The notes under the pieces are model-generated. The model saw only the letters and a program-made list of their open reading frames with translations. It had not been told where the DNA came from and searched no databases. Shown here one piece after another: positions 8,811 to 17,718 of a DNA stretch of 64,000 bases. Origin of the DNA: Sinorhizobium fredii (GTDB lineage: Bacteria; Pseudomonadota; Alphaproteobacteria; Rhizobiales; Rhizobiaceae); assembly GCF_002944405.1 (NCBI RefSeq), contig NZ_CP024309.1, positions 124,001 through 188,000 on the forward strand, in the 5' to 3' direction. How positions within the stretch are numbered: the stretch's first letter is position 1; every line of letters starts with the position of its first letter. Both the position numbers and the translations under genes were made by a program.

Positions 8811-9457
8811 ATGCAATCAGCGACAGAGGCCGTATGGAAAATCCTCGACCGTGAAGAGGTCGATCTGACGCAGCGCATGGTCCGCGTTCCCTCGGTCAAT
8901 CCGAAGTTCGTGGTCGTCGAAAGGCCAGAACAACGAAGCACGCGTTCAAGACGTTGTCCAAAACGAGCTCGTTGCTTGCGGCTTCGCATGCGATCGAGGG
9001 ACGTATACGAAGGTCGGCCAAATGTCGTCGGCGACTGGACGGGGACGGAAGAAGAGAGCCTGCTCCTATGCGGCCACATTTGGCGGAGGTCAAAAAGGAA
9101 TTCGAAAGTTTCGTGCATCACTTTTGCGCCCAGGATCGCTGGCTACGTGACAACCCGATCGAGATCAACTGGTCGCTCGGGGATCTCTACTTCCCACCGA
9201 TGGACGCGCCCGTCGACCATCCGCTGGTTCGCTCCCTCGTAACCGACATGACAGTGTTAGGGAGAAAGCCGGATGTCCGCGGCGTCGAGTTCATGACCAA
9301 TGCGGCGCCCTATGCCGGAGCAGGTGTGTCACCGGTCATCTTCGAACCAGGTGGCGACGGATTCCACGGCCACGATGAAAACGTCGAAATCCACTCGCTT
9401 CTCGAGACGACGAAAGTCATCGCAGCCTCCACTCTCGATTGGTGCGGCACGCGCTAA
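8811..9457 (+). pseudogene. Decayed M20 family peptidase/deacylase (acetylornithine deacetylase-like)
   Basis: The gene opens with an ATG after a good GGAGG and reads EEVDLTQRMVRVPSVNP, a typical M20 N-terminus. It then changes frame (NEARVQDVVQNELVACGF is in a second frame), returns (YEGRPNVVGDW, LLLCGH), and jumps to a C-terminal piece in a third frame (FMTNAAPYAGAGVSPVIFEP to about 9457). The catalytic centre and dimerisation domain, some 200 residues, are missing. It is the first gene of the amide/amine operon and is certainly non-functional as written. Confidence 0.85.
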
Positions 9458-9583
9458 CCGGACCAAAACTCAAATAGCACCCCCGCCCATCAGCGAGGAA
9501 AGCCCCTCCATGCCCATCGCACGGAGAGCCTGGTGCTCGACCAACAGAAACGAAAATAAGAATGTCAATCAACGGAGTTTCAA

Positions 9584-10387
9584 ATGCGCGACCGCAACCG
9601 CTTTCATCTTGTTGAAAGCGATCCGCACCCACTGGAGGTCGTGGGAGAGCGCTACCCCGGCCATTTCTTCCTGACCTGCGAGCACGCGGGCAGGGCGATC
9701 CCCTCATGCCTTGGTGACCTCGGCATCGACAGCCAAGAAATGGATCGGCACATCGCCTATGATGTCGGTGCGGAAGCCGTCTCGCGCAATCTCTCCGAGT
9801 TGCTCGGTGCGCCACTTTACATTCAGCGCTACAGCCGACTGGTCATCGACTGCAATCGCCCCGCCCGTGCGAGCGACTCGATCCCGGAGGTGAGCGACGG
9901 GACGGTCATTCCAAAGAACATTGACTTGTGCCCTGACGATCGCGAAGAGCGGTATATGTTGATCCATCGCCCTTATCACGATGCCGTGCAGGAGGCGCTG
10001 GATCGACGCGCCATGCAAGACGGCGGGCCAATTCTTCTCGCCGTCCATAGCTTCACCCCGTTGATGCGAAGCACGGGTGAAACAAGGGAGTATGAGCTCG
10101 GGCTCCTCTATAACCGCGATGACCGGTTCGCCCGCGCGATGCTCGAAGAGGTGAATCTGAAATATCCGGACATCAAAGCCGCGTTGAACGTTCCTTACAC
10201 AGTCGACGAGCTGTCGGACTACACAATTCCGGTTCATGGAGAGGCGCGGGGCATCCCGCATGTCCTTATCGAAATCAGAAACGATCTTATCTCAAATCAA
10301 GCCGGCCAGTCACGCTGGGCCGACGTCATCTCGCAAACCGCGCGCGCTGCTGCTGTCAGAATGGAGCTTATGAGCAATGGACTATAA
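9584..10387 (+). CDS. N-formylglutamate amidohydrolase family protein
   Basis: A 267-residue member of the N-formylglutamate amidohydrolase (HutG-type/FGase) family, zinc-dependent hydrolases of N-acyl amino acids. Family landmarks are FLTCEHAGRAIP, the IAYDVGAEAVSRNLSELLGAP segment, SRLVIDCNRP and LLAVHSFTP. A CGGAG precedes the ATG at good spacing. The stop overlaps the next gene by 11 bases. No hut genes are nearby, so histidine degradation is unlikely; the neighbours suggest a formyl- or acyl-amide of an amino acid or amine. Confidence 0.85.
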   Translation: MRDRNRFHLVESDPHPLEVVGERYPGHFFLTCEHAGRAIPSCLGDLGIDSQEMDRHIAYDVGAEAVSRNLSELLGAPLYIQRYSRLVIDCNRPARASDSIPEVSDGTVIPKNIDLCPDDREERYMLIHRPYHDAVQEALDRRAMQDGGPILLAVHSFTPLMRSTGETREYELGLLYNRDDRFARAMLEEVNLKYPDIKAALNVPYTVDELSDYTIPVHGEARGIPHVLIEIRNDLISNQAGQSRWADVISQTARAAAVRMELMSNGL

Positions 10388-11042
10388 TCAATTGACGACC
10401 CGCCACGTGAAGCTTGACCCGGCAAGTTCGGCGATCCTCTTCATCGATGTCCAGAACTTCTGCGTTCGGCGTAACGGTGGTGAGTTCAAGGACATATCGC
10501 AGGACGAGATCGATACCAAATACGCCTACTACTTCGACCGCCTGGCAACAGCCGCCGTCCCGAACATGCAACGGCTGCTGGCAAAGTTCCGCGCGGCCGG
10601 CATAGAGGTCCTGCACACGACGATCGAAAGTCTCACGCTCGATGGGCGCGACCGCAGCCTGGATTACAAGATCACCGGGTTCAACGTCCCGAAGGGCTCG
10701 TGGGACGGAAAGGTGATTGACGAGCTAAAGCCGCTTGAAGACGAAATCGTTCTGCCGAAAAGCTCTTCAAGCGTGTTCGTCTCGACGCACATCGATTACC
10801 TGCTGCGCAACCTTGGTGTCCGGCAACTTGTCATCTGCGGCCTGTTGACCGACCAGTGCGTCGAATCGGCCGTCCGCGATGCCTGCGATCTCGGTTACCT
10901 GGTAACCTTGGTCCCCGACGCCTGTGCAAGCTACACGCCGGAGCGGGAGCGGTTCTCGCTCAGCGCCATCAAGGGTTACTGCCGCCAAGTTTCCACCGAC
11001 GAACTGATCGCAGAAATCGAGCAGGTCGCCTCGAAAAAGTAG
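10377..11042 (+). CDS. Isochorismatase-like cysteine hydrolase
   Basis: A 221-residue alpha/beta cysteine hydrolase. The acidic residue of the triad is in ILFIDVQNFC, and the nucleophile in LLTDQCVESAVRDACDLGY, where the VxS seen in related amidases is CVES. Family members include nicotinamidase, N-carbamoylsarcosine amidase and ureidoacrylate amidase. The position between an N-formylglutamate amidohydrolase-like gene and an importer supports an amidase role, though the substrate cannot be read from sequence. It overlaps the upstream gene, implying coupling. Confidence 0.8.
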   Translation: MDYNQLTTRHVKLDPASSAILFIDVQNFCVRRNGGEFKDISQDEIDTKYAYYFDRLATAAVPNMQRLLAKFRAAGIEVLHTTIESLTLDGRDRSLDYKITGFNVPKGSWDGKVIDELKPLEDEIVLPKSSSSVFVSTHIDYLLRNLGVRQLVICGLLTDQCVESAVRDACDLGYLVTLVPDACASYTPERERFSLSAIKGYCRQVSTDELIAEIEQVASKK

Positions 11043-11105
11043 CTCCACCGGTCCAGCGGAGTGCCGGGCCACATCCATTGACCAACAACAAAGGGGAATG
11101 AAGAC

Positions 11106-12278
11106 ATGAAAGAACTCACACGCATCCTCGCCGCCACATCTGTTGCGGCGCTGTTGGCAGGCACTGCTGCCGCCGACGACAGCAAGATCGTCATCGGTGG
11201 CGCCCTTTCGCTTACCGGCGTCCAGGCTCCTCTTGACACGCCCGGCTACAAGGGCGCGCAGGTCGCCGTCAAATATCTGAACGACAATGGCGGCATTCTC
11301 GGCAAACAGGTCGAGTTCCTCAATATCGACGGCAAATCCGATCCGGTGACGGTCGGCAACGTCGCAGTCGAACTGATAGACAAGGGCGCACGGGTCATCG
11401 TCGCGCCATGCGACTTCGATTTCGGCAGCCCGGCAAGCCGTGAAGCGCAGAACTCCGGCCTCGTTGGAATTTCCACCTGCGCCTCTGATCCGCTTTACAG
11501 TTCATGGTCACTTGGCGACAAGCAGTTCACCCTGTCGATGTGGAACACGACGATGGGCGCGGTTGCTGCCGACTTCGCTGCCAAGGAGCGAGGTTGGAAG
11601 ACGGCCTATGTCGTGACTGACCAATACATCGCCTACACCAAGTCGCTGTCGAAGTACTTCGTTGAGCAGTTCAAGAAGGATGGCGGCGAGATCATTCTCG
11701 AGGACACCTACACCAACGGCGACAATAACTTCTCCGCTCAGCTTGCCCGGCTCAAGGCGCTCGGCAAGAAGCCCGACGTCATCTTCGTGTCCTCCTATGG
11801 CACGGATATCGCTGTGATCGTTCGCGCTCTTCGCGAGATCGGATACGAGGCCCCCATTCTTGGCGGCGACGTCTATGATGATCCGGCTCTCCACCAGGCA
11901 CTCGGCGAGAAAATGGGCAACAACATTTATTTCGTCACCCACACCTGGGCCGGCGACGGCGCAAGCGACGACATGAAAAAGTTCCAGGCCCTCTACAAGG
12001 ACATGTTCAAGACCGAGCCTGACACAGCCTTCGTCGCCACCGGTTGGGACACGATCATGATGATCGCGCAAGCGGCCAAGGCGGCCGGCTCCGTCGAAGG
12101 TGCCGCTCTCGCCAAGGGCCTTGAAGACCAGCAGTTCAGGCTTCTGACGGGCGATCTCGACTATGGAACGGCAGACGAAGGTCATGTGCCCAACAAGGCG
12201 GCCGCGCTTGTCGAACTACAGGGCGGCAAGCCGAAGTTCCTCGGCTGGCGCAAACCCGAAAGCCTTCCGGCTCCCTGA
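11106..12278 (+). CDS. ABC transporter substrate-binding protein, branched-chain amino acid/amide type
   Basis: A 390-residue periplasmic binding protein of the Leu/Ile/Val (Peripla_BP_6) family. A signal peptide of about 20 residues ends in LLAGTAAAD. The mature start KIVIGGALSLTGVQAPLD is typical of LivK-like and amide/urea-binding receptors. It is the receptor for the LivGFHM-type genes that follow. An intercistronic hairpin separates it from them, which would let it be made in excess. GGGGAAT precedes the start. Confidence 0.9.
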   Translation: MKELTRILAATSVAALLAGTAAADDSKIVIGGALSLTGVQAPLDTPGYKGAQVAVKYLNDNGGILGKQVEFLNIDGKSDPVTVGNVAVELIDKGARVIVAPCDFDFGSPASREAQNSGLVGISTCASDPLYSSWSLGDKQFTLSMWNTTMGAVAADFAAKERGWKTAYVVTDQYIAYTKSLSKYFVEQFKKDGGEIILEDTYTNGDNNFSAQLARLKALGKKPDVIFVSSYGTDIAVIVRALREIGYEAPILGGDVYDDPALHQALGEKMGNNIYFVTHTWAGDGASDDMKKFQALYKDMFKTEPDTAFVATGWDTIMMIAQAAKAAGSVEGAALAKGLEDQQFRLLTGDLDYGTADEGHVPNKAAALVELQGGKPKFLGWRKPESLPAP

Positions 12279-12287
12279 TCTTGACGT

Positions 12288-12312
12288 GCTGCCGGACTCG
12301 GTGTCCGGCAGC
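12288..12312 (+). other. Intercistronic hairpin after the binding-protein gene
   Basis: A perfect 10-base-pair stem (GCTGCCGGAC pairing with GTCCGGCAGC, loop TCGGT) begins 10 bases after the binding-protein stop. No T-run follows, so a strong terminator is unlikely. Such hairpins typically protect the 3' end of the upstream mRNA, giving more binding protein than transporter. Confidence 0.65.
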
Positions 12313-12330
12313 TTACCCATAGGATTGGAC

Positions 12331-13074
12331 ATGAACGCAACGCTCACTGTGGCGGGCGCGACGGTTGAGTTTTCGGGGCTGCGCGCACTGGACAACGTCT
12401 CGCTTTCCCTTGCCCCTTGCGAGATCGTCGGCCTGATCGGTCCGAACGGCTCCGGCAAGACTACGCTTATCAACGCAATCACCGGACAGGTTCCACTCGC
12501 CTCCGGCTCGATCACCCTCGGCGACAGGAGGATCTCTGGTCTGACGCCGCGGCAGATTGCGCTCGGAGGGATCAGCCGATCGTTCCAGATCGTTCGGCTG
12601 TTTAACAATATGACCGTCATCGAGAATGTCGAGACGGCGGCGATCGCCCGCGGCGACAGCTTGCGGGACGCACGCCGAAAGGCGGAGCGGCTGATCGAGG
12701 AGCTGAAGCTCGAGACGAAGGCGCACGATATTGCCGCAGCCTTGAACTACGGCGACAAGCGACGCGTCGAAATCGCAAGGGCGCTGGCAGCCGATCCGCA
12801 GTTTCTGCTGCTCGACGAGCCGGCCGCCGGGATGAACGACACCGAGACCGAGCTGTTGCTCCATACATTGACCATCCTGCCTGCGCAGCGGAGCCTCGGC
12901 ATCATGATCATCGATCATGACATGGCGCTCATTATGCGGCTCTGTCATCGCCTGCACGTGCTGGCGTCCGGCAAAACCATTGCCGCGGGAAGTGGAGACG
13001 ACATTCGTCGCCACCCGGAGGTCATAAGAGCCTATCTAGGCAGCGCGGGGGCCGAAGCACATGCTGCAGGTTAA
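12331..13074 (+). CDS. ABC transporter ATP-binding protein (LivG type)
   Basis: A 247-residue ATPase of the branched-chain amino acid importer class. Walker A is GPNGSGKTT, the signature lies in LNYGDKRRVEIARAL and Walker B is LLLDEPAAGM. The open frame reaches back to 12163 inside the previous gene, but the ATG at 12331, directly after the hairpin, gives the standard length. The stop overlaps the next ATPase gene. It works with LivF at the membrane to power import. Confidence 0.92.
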   Translation: MNATLTVAGATVEFSGLRALDNVSLSLAPCEIVGLIGPNGSGKTTLINAITGQVPLASGSITLGDRRISGLTPRQIALGGISRSFQIVRLFNNMTVIENVETAAIARGDSLRDARRKAERLIEELKLETKAHDIAAALNYGDKRRVEIARALAADPQFLLLDEPAAGMNDTETELLLHTLTILPAQRSLGIMIIDHDMALIMRLCHRLHVLASGKTIAAGSGDDIRRHPEVIRAYLGSAGAEAHAAG

Positions 13075-13768
13075 AGATCTGGAAGTCCGGTATGGGGCCA
13101 TTCGGGCGGTTCGTGGCGTCGACATCTCGGTCGCGAACGGCGAACTTGTCGCCCTCCTTGGAGCGAACGGCGCCGGCAAGTCCTCGACCCTCATGTGCAT
13201 CGCCGGCGCCGTGAAGCCGGCGGCAGGCACCGTGCTTCTCGAGACGGTTGCGATCGGCGGCTCATCGCCGGAGCGCATTGTCCGACGCGGCCTGGCGACC
13301 GTGCCAGAAAACAGGGACGTGTTTCCTGATCTGACGGTTGCGGAGAATCTCCGGCTCGGCGCCTATATTCATCGCCGCGACATTCACGGTAACAACCAAA
13401 ACCTCGAGAAGCTGCTCGACCTGTTCCCGAGGCTGGCGGAACGCGCCAATCAGCCGGCAGGAACCTTGTCCGGGGGCGAGCAGCAGATGCTCGTAATCGC
13501 GCGTGCCCTGATGGCGCGCCCGTCGGTGCTCCTCCTGGACGAGCCCTCGCTTGGGCTTGCTCCGGCGATTGTCGAGCGGATCTACGAGATGATCGCAGCC
13601 CTGAAGGCGACCGGCCTCACGATGCTCTTGGTCGAACAAAGCATGGCGACGGCACTGTCTGTCGCCGACCGCGCCTATGTGATGCGTCTGGGAAAGATCG
13701 AATTCGCCGGCACGGCCGCGGAAATCCGCTCGCACACCGATCTCGGTGCCATGTATCTGGGAGGCTGA
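13061..13768 (+). CDS. ABC transporter ATP-binding protein (LivF type)
   Basis: A 235-residue second ATPase of the importer: Walker A GANGAGKSS, signature LSGGEQQML, Walker B LLLDEPSLGL. The motif order, length and position after a LivG-type gene are diagnostic. It overlaps the upstream gene by 14 bases and is followed 3 bases later by the first permease. Confidence 0.92.
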   Translation: MLQVKDLEVRYGAIRAVRGVDISVANGELVALLGANGAGKSSTLMCIAGAVKPAAGTVLLETVAIGGSSPERIVRRGLATVPENRDVFPDLTVAENLRLGAYIHRRDIHGNNQNLEKLLDLFPRLAERANQPAGTLSGGEQQMLVIARALMARPSVLLLDEPSLGLAPAIVERIYEMIAALKATGLTMLLVEQSMATALSVADRAYVMRLGKIEFAGTAAEIRSHTDLGAMYLGG

Positions 13769-13771
13769 GTA

Positions 13772-14662
13772 ATGGCTTTTACGATTCAATTCGTCATTGA
13801 TGTGCTCAGCTTGGGCGGCGCCTATGCGCTGATCGCGCTCGGCTTGGTCATCGTGTTCGGCATTTTGAAGCTCGTCAACTTCGCCTATGGCGAGCTGATC
13901 ATGGTTACGGGTTACGGTCTTTATCTCGTCGGCGGCGCCGAGATCCCTTGGATCGGAATGGCGATCCTGGCAATTATCGTAGCGGTGATATTCGGGATCG
14001 CGACGGACTATATCGCCTTTCGACCTGTCCGGGCGAAATCGATGACGGCGGTGCTGATCACCTCTTTCGCGTTTTCGAACCTGCTCCAAAACCTGGCGCT
14101 TCTCTTGATCTCGCCAAGGCCGCGCAACGTTCCTCTTCCGGCGTTCTTTTCCGACACGGTCGAGATTTTCGGCGTGGTGACGCCGCTCAGGAACCTGATC
14201 ACGATTGCAGCGGCTCTCGTGCTCCTGTCTCTCTTCGCCTGGCTCATGCAGAAGACGATCCTTGGTATTGCGATGCGTGCGGCGGCGACGAATTTCACGA
14301 TGGCGCGCATGCTTGGCGTTCCGGCCAATCTCATCGTTTCCTCCGCCTTCGCCATGAGCGGCTTCATGGCGGGGGTCGCGGGTATCCTCTGGGTCGCCAG
14401 GATCGGGACAGTGGTGCCGGGCATTGGTGGTGAGCCCTTGCTAATAGCCTTCATCGCAACGGTGATAGGCGGCATGCGCAGCCTACCGGGCGCCGTCCTT
14501 GGCGGCTTCCTGCTGGCGTTCATCGACACGACGCTCAATTACACGCTGCCGCAGGACCTGTTGAAATTCCGGGACGCATTCACGTTCGGTCTGGTGATCA
14601 TGATCCTTCTTTGGCGGCCGGAAGGGCTGCTGAAGGGCCCGGCGACCGGCGCGCGGACGTAG
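13772..14662 (+). CDS. ABC transporter permease (LivH type)
   Basis: A 296-residue inner-membrane permease with about eight hydrophobic segments. The family signature GIVFGILKLVNFAYGEL-like region is near residues 25-45, and PGIGGEPLLIAFIATVIGG near 215 corresponds to the coupling region. Gene order (binding protein, two ATPases, two permeases) makes a complete Liv-type importer, with the ATPases placed before the permeases. Confidence 0.92.
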   Translation: MAFTIQFVIDVLSLGGAYALIALGLVIVFGILKLVNFAYGELIMVTGYGLYLVGGAEIPWIGMAILAIIVAVIFGIATDYIAFRPVRAKSMTAVLITSFAFSNLLQNLALLLISPRPRNVPLPAFFSDTVEIFGVVTPLRNLITIAAALVLLSLFAWLMQKTILGIAMRAAATNFTMARMLGVPANLIVSSAFAMSGFMAGVAGILWVARIGTVVPGIGGEPLLIAFIATVIGGMRSLPGAVLGGFLLAFIDTTLNYTLPQDLLKFRDAFTFGLVIMILLWRPEGLLKGPATGART

Positions 14663-14673
14663 GAGGAGGAACA

Positions 14674-15729
14674 ATGCAACGTCAACTTTACACGGCAGGC
14701 CTGCTCGCCCTTATCATCGTAGCTATCGCCACCGCGACCACTATTCTCGGCATGACGCTCTATGAGCGCATCGTCACCAACATGATGATCATGATGGTCC
14801 TGGTCGTCAGCCTTCAGTCCTTCATGGGAAATTCGGGGATTCTTTCCTTCGCCCATGTCGGCTTCATGGCGATCGGCGCCTATGTGTCCGCCATATTCAC
14901 GATCCCGGGGCAGATGAAGGGAATGGCGCTCCCGGATCTCTATCCGTTCATGAAGGACATGCATCTGCCGATCTATGCTGCCATTCTGGTCGGCGGTATC
15001 GTTGCTGCAATCGTCGCAGCGGTGGTTTCCTTCCCGTTGATGCGGCTCTCCGATTCAGCAGCCGTCATCACATCCTTCGGCCTGCTTGTGGTGATCTATA
15101 CCGTCACCAACAATTGGAGCGCGGTAACGAATGGCCCGCGCACTCTGTTCGGCCTGCCGAAAGCGACCGATCTCGGGATGACATCCTTGGCCGCAATCGG
15201 GGCCGTGATCGTCGCGGTCTGGTTCAAGGAGTCACGCACCGGCAAACTGTTGCGCGCAAGCCGCGATGACGAGCGCGCCGCAGCGGCGATCGGAGCCAAT
15301 ATCCCCGTGCTTCGGTGGCGGGCCTTCGTGCTCGCCGCATTGCTTGCCGGTATCGGCGGCGGATTGTGGGGACATTTCATAACTTCGTTTGCCCCCAAGG
15401 CTTTCTATCTGAAGGAGACATTCCTGATCATCTCGATGCTGGTGATCGGCGGGACGAACACGGTGACGGGGGCTGTGGTTGGAACACTGCTCGTCACTTT
15501 TGTCTACGAAGGCTTGAGAGCCTTCGAAGGACAGCTCAATGCCATCAACATCGCCGGTGGGCAGGTCGTCGGATTGACCGAGATCGTGCTTTCGCTGGGA
15601 ATGATCGCTATTCTCGTGCTTCGACCAGGTGGACTGGTCGAGTACCGCGAAATCGGAAGTCTCTTTCACCGAGGGAAAACCCGGTCTGTTGCGAGGCCAC
15701 ATTATCGACGGACCGGGAGGGATATGTGA
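14674..15729 (+). CDS. ABC transporter permease (LivM type)
   Basis: A 351-residue second permease. The ATG at 14674 follows AGGAGGAGG closely and is preferred over the frame opening at 14611 inside livH. Hydrophobic segments and the LivM signature NSGILSFAHVGFMAIGAY (about residues 50-70) and NTVTGAVVGTLLV support the call. The C-terminal ~20 residues are basic and less conserved. The stop overlaps the aminotransferase start (GTGA). Confidence 0.92.
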   Translation: MQRQLYTAGLLALIIVAIATATTILGMTLYERIVTNMMIMMVLVVSLQSFMGNSGILSFAHVGFMAIGAYVSAIFTIPGQMKGMALPDLYPFMKDMHLPIYAAILVGGIVAAIVAAVVSFPLMRLSDSAAVITSFGLLVVIYTVTNNWSAVTNGPRTLFGLPKATDLGMTSLAAIGAVIVAVWFKESRTGKLLRASRDDERAAAAIGANIPVLRWRAFVLAALLAGIGGGLWGHFITSFAPKAFYLKETFLIISMLVIGGTNTVTGAVVGTLLVTFVYEGLRAFEGQLNAINIAGGQVVGLTEIVLSLGMIAILVLRPGGLVEYREIGSLFHRGKTRSVARPHYRRTGRDM

Positions 15730-17057
15730 GACGCCGCCGACCAATCGCAACGACGACCGATGTCGCTGCGCCGAAAGAGACCCTCTATGAGCGTGAAGCG
15801 CGCTCAGTTTCCAAGCTCGCCCATCTTCGGTTCTTTCCTCTTGCCGTGACCGGCGGCAAAGGCGCAACGCTGCGCGGCGATGATGGACGGATATTGATCG
15901 ACTTCTCCGCCTCCTGGGGCGCCGCGTCTCTCGGGCATTCGCATCCGGCAATCCGGTCCGCGGTAGACGCCGCGCTCCGCGACCAGGCGGGTGCGAGCTA
16001 CCTTTCGAGCGCCAATCTGCCTGCGATCGAGCTTGCCGAAATGCTTCTCGATCTTGGACCAGCGCGGGCTACGGGCAGGGTTTGGCTCGGTCATTCCGGA
16101 TCCGACGCCAATGAGACGACAAGTCGCGTCGTGCGAGCCGTCACGGGCCGCCCCGGCATTCTTGCTTTCGAGGGTGCCTATCACGGAGGAACAAGCGGAT
16201 CGATGGCGTTTTCCGGGCACCCCTCGCAACAGGAAGCCCGGTCGCAACACCTGACACTTGTGCCATATCCGACGTCCTCTGCGGAAAGCACCCTCAGAGT
16301 TATCGACGACGCCATTGCTCGAAAGCCTGACTATTTCGGCGCTTTCTTTATCGAGCCGATCCAGTCCGACGGGGGCATGCTTGTTCCACCGCCCGGGTTT
16401 TTCGAAGCGGTGCAACGCCGCTGCCGCGATAATGGCATCCTGCTGGTCTCAGATGAAGTAAAGGTGGGCATTGGCCGTACCGGTGTCCTGCATGCTTTCC
16501 AGAATTTCGGTATCGAGCCGGACGTGCTGGTCCTCGGCAAGGGCCTTGGTGGCGGGCTTCCCATTTCCGCAGTGATCGGCCCGGAATGGCTGATGAATGA
16601 TCGTGCCGGCTTCTCGTTTCAGACGCTGCATGGCAATCCCGTATGCGCGGCCGCGGCCGCTGCGGTGCTACGCACTATCGACCGCGAAAAATTGCTGAGC
16701 AACGCTTCAAAAGTCGGCTACTGCCTAAAGGAGTCACTTAATGAGCTTGCAGCACGGCAACCGGCAATCGCGGAGGTGCGTGGGGTCGGCTTGGCGCTCG
16801 GAATCGAGTTGCGGAATGAAGCCTTGCCTGGAGTGACCGCTCGCGAACTGACAGCGCGCGTCGTTTATCGTGCCTTCCAGCTTGGGCTGGTCGTTTACTA
16901 TGTCGGCGTCAACTCGAACGTCATCGAGATCACACCGCCGCTCAACATCTCTCATGAGGAAGCAATGCGCGGGGTTGAAATCATCGAGCGGGCGATAGAA
17001 GAGGTTGTCTCACGCGAGATCGACCTGGACGGATATCAGCAATTTGACGGTTGGTGA
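15726..17057 (+). CDS. Class III aminotransferase (PLP-dependent)
   Basis: A 443-residue aminotransferase of the class III (omega-amino acid / glutamate-semialdehyde) group. Landmarks are GHSGSDANE (cofactor phosphate binding), AYHGGTSGSM, LVSDEVKVGIGRTG, and LGKGLGGGLP with the Schiff-base lysine. The GTG at 15726, overlapping the livM stop, is taken as start; an open frame extends far upstream inside livM and is not used. As last gene of the operon it probably transaminates the amine released by the upstream hydrolases. The exact substrate is unknown. Confidence 0.88.
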   Translation: MRRRRPIATTTDVAAPKETLYEREARSVSKLAHLRFFPLAVTGGKGATLRGDDGRILIDFSASWGAASLGHSHPAIRSAVDAALRDQAGASYLSSANLPAIELAEMLLDLGPARATGRVWLGHSGSDANETTSRVVRAVTGRPGILAFEGAYHGGTSGSMAFSGHPSQQEARSQHLTLVPYPTSSAESTLRVIDDAIARKPDYFGAFFIEPIQSDGGMLVPPPGFFEAVQRRCRDNGILLVSDEVKVGIGRTGVLHAFQNFGIEPDVLVLGKGLGGGLPISAVIGPEWLMNDRAGFSFQTLHGNPVCAAAAAAVLRTIDREKLLSNASKVGYCLKESLNELAARQPAIAEVRGVGLALGIELRNEALPGVTARELTARVVYRAFQLGLVVYYVGVNSNVIEITPPLNISHEEAMRGVEIIERAIEEVVSREIDLDGYQQFDGW

Positions 17058-17718
17058 CAACTGCTGCGCACTGGTCGTGGCGTCCACGAGAAGCGTTTGG
17101 CTACCTACTCCAAACGAACGGTTCATCACGGGGCGGGTGCCAGACTCTTCTTGACGGTCAACCAATGTGAGAAGGGCCGGGTGGATCGTGAGCGATGCGA
17201 GGCAACTATGACCGGATGTGGGATTGGCGACTCTTATATATGGCGCCGATATATATATATATGGCGCCGATTCCCTTCCCGTAGGCTTGATTTAGCAAAC
17301 TTCTTCTTCTATTCGCGATCAGCCGATCAACTGCGTGAACTCGTGTGGAGATCACGGGATCGCAGCAACTACGCCCACATCTTCGCAGGAGCAAAAATCT
17401 TGTCAAATTGGTGGATTGCTGCGCCAGCGCGTCGGAAGTCGCCCGAAATCGCGGGCTCTCCAGCGGTATTTTTCAGCTGTCCGGTCAAGCAACAAAAGAT
17501 TGCCGTCGGAAAGGGGAACTTGGAGAAATATCGATGGGCTGCAATTCAAGGGGCGCATCACGCCCACGGCCCGCAACCGTGCTGAAGGCGTCGAGTACGC
17601 CACGCCCAAGAAGTGAGATATGGCTGCCTCGAGATCGACCGGTTTCCGGACAGCTTCATTTCCCAGTAAGTATGAGTAGTAAACCTGACCTTTCAATCTG
17701 GATTCTTGAAAGACCCAC
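17058..17718. other. 661-base gap with a short AT-rich tandem repeat
   Basis: No gene is supported. At 17235-17272 a 16-base unit TATATATGGCGCCGAT occurs twice, separated by a TA run; each contains the palindrome GGCGCC. Near 17536-17616 a short plus-strand frame ends LQFKGRITPTARNR...ATPKK before a stop and looks like the tail of a decayed gene, but I cannot name it. A minus-strand frame at 17403-17801 overlaps the amidase start and is not believed. Confidence 0.4.

Noticed and set aside
15315..15725. N-terminal extension of the aminotransferase frame inside livM
   Set aside because: It overlaps livM in another frame and is not homologous to aminotransferases; GTG 15726 overlapping the livM stop fits operon design.
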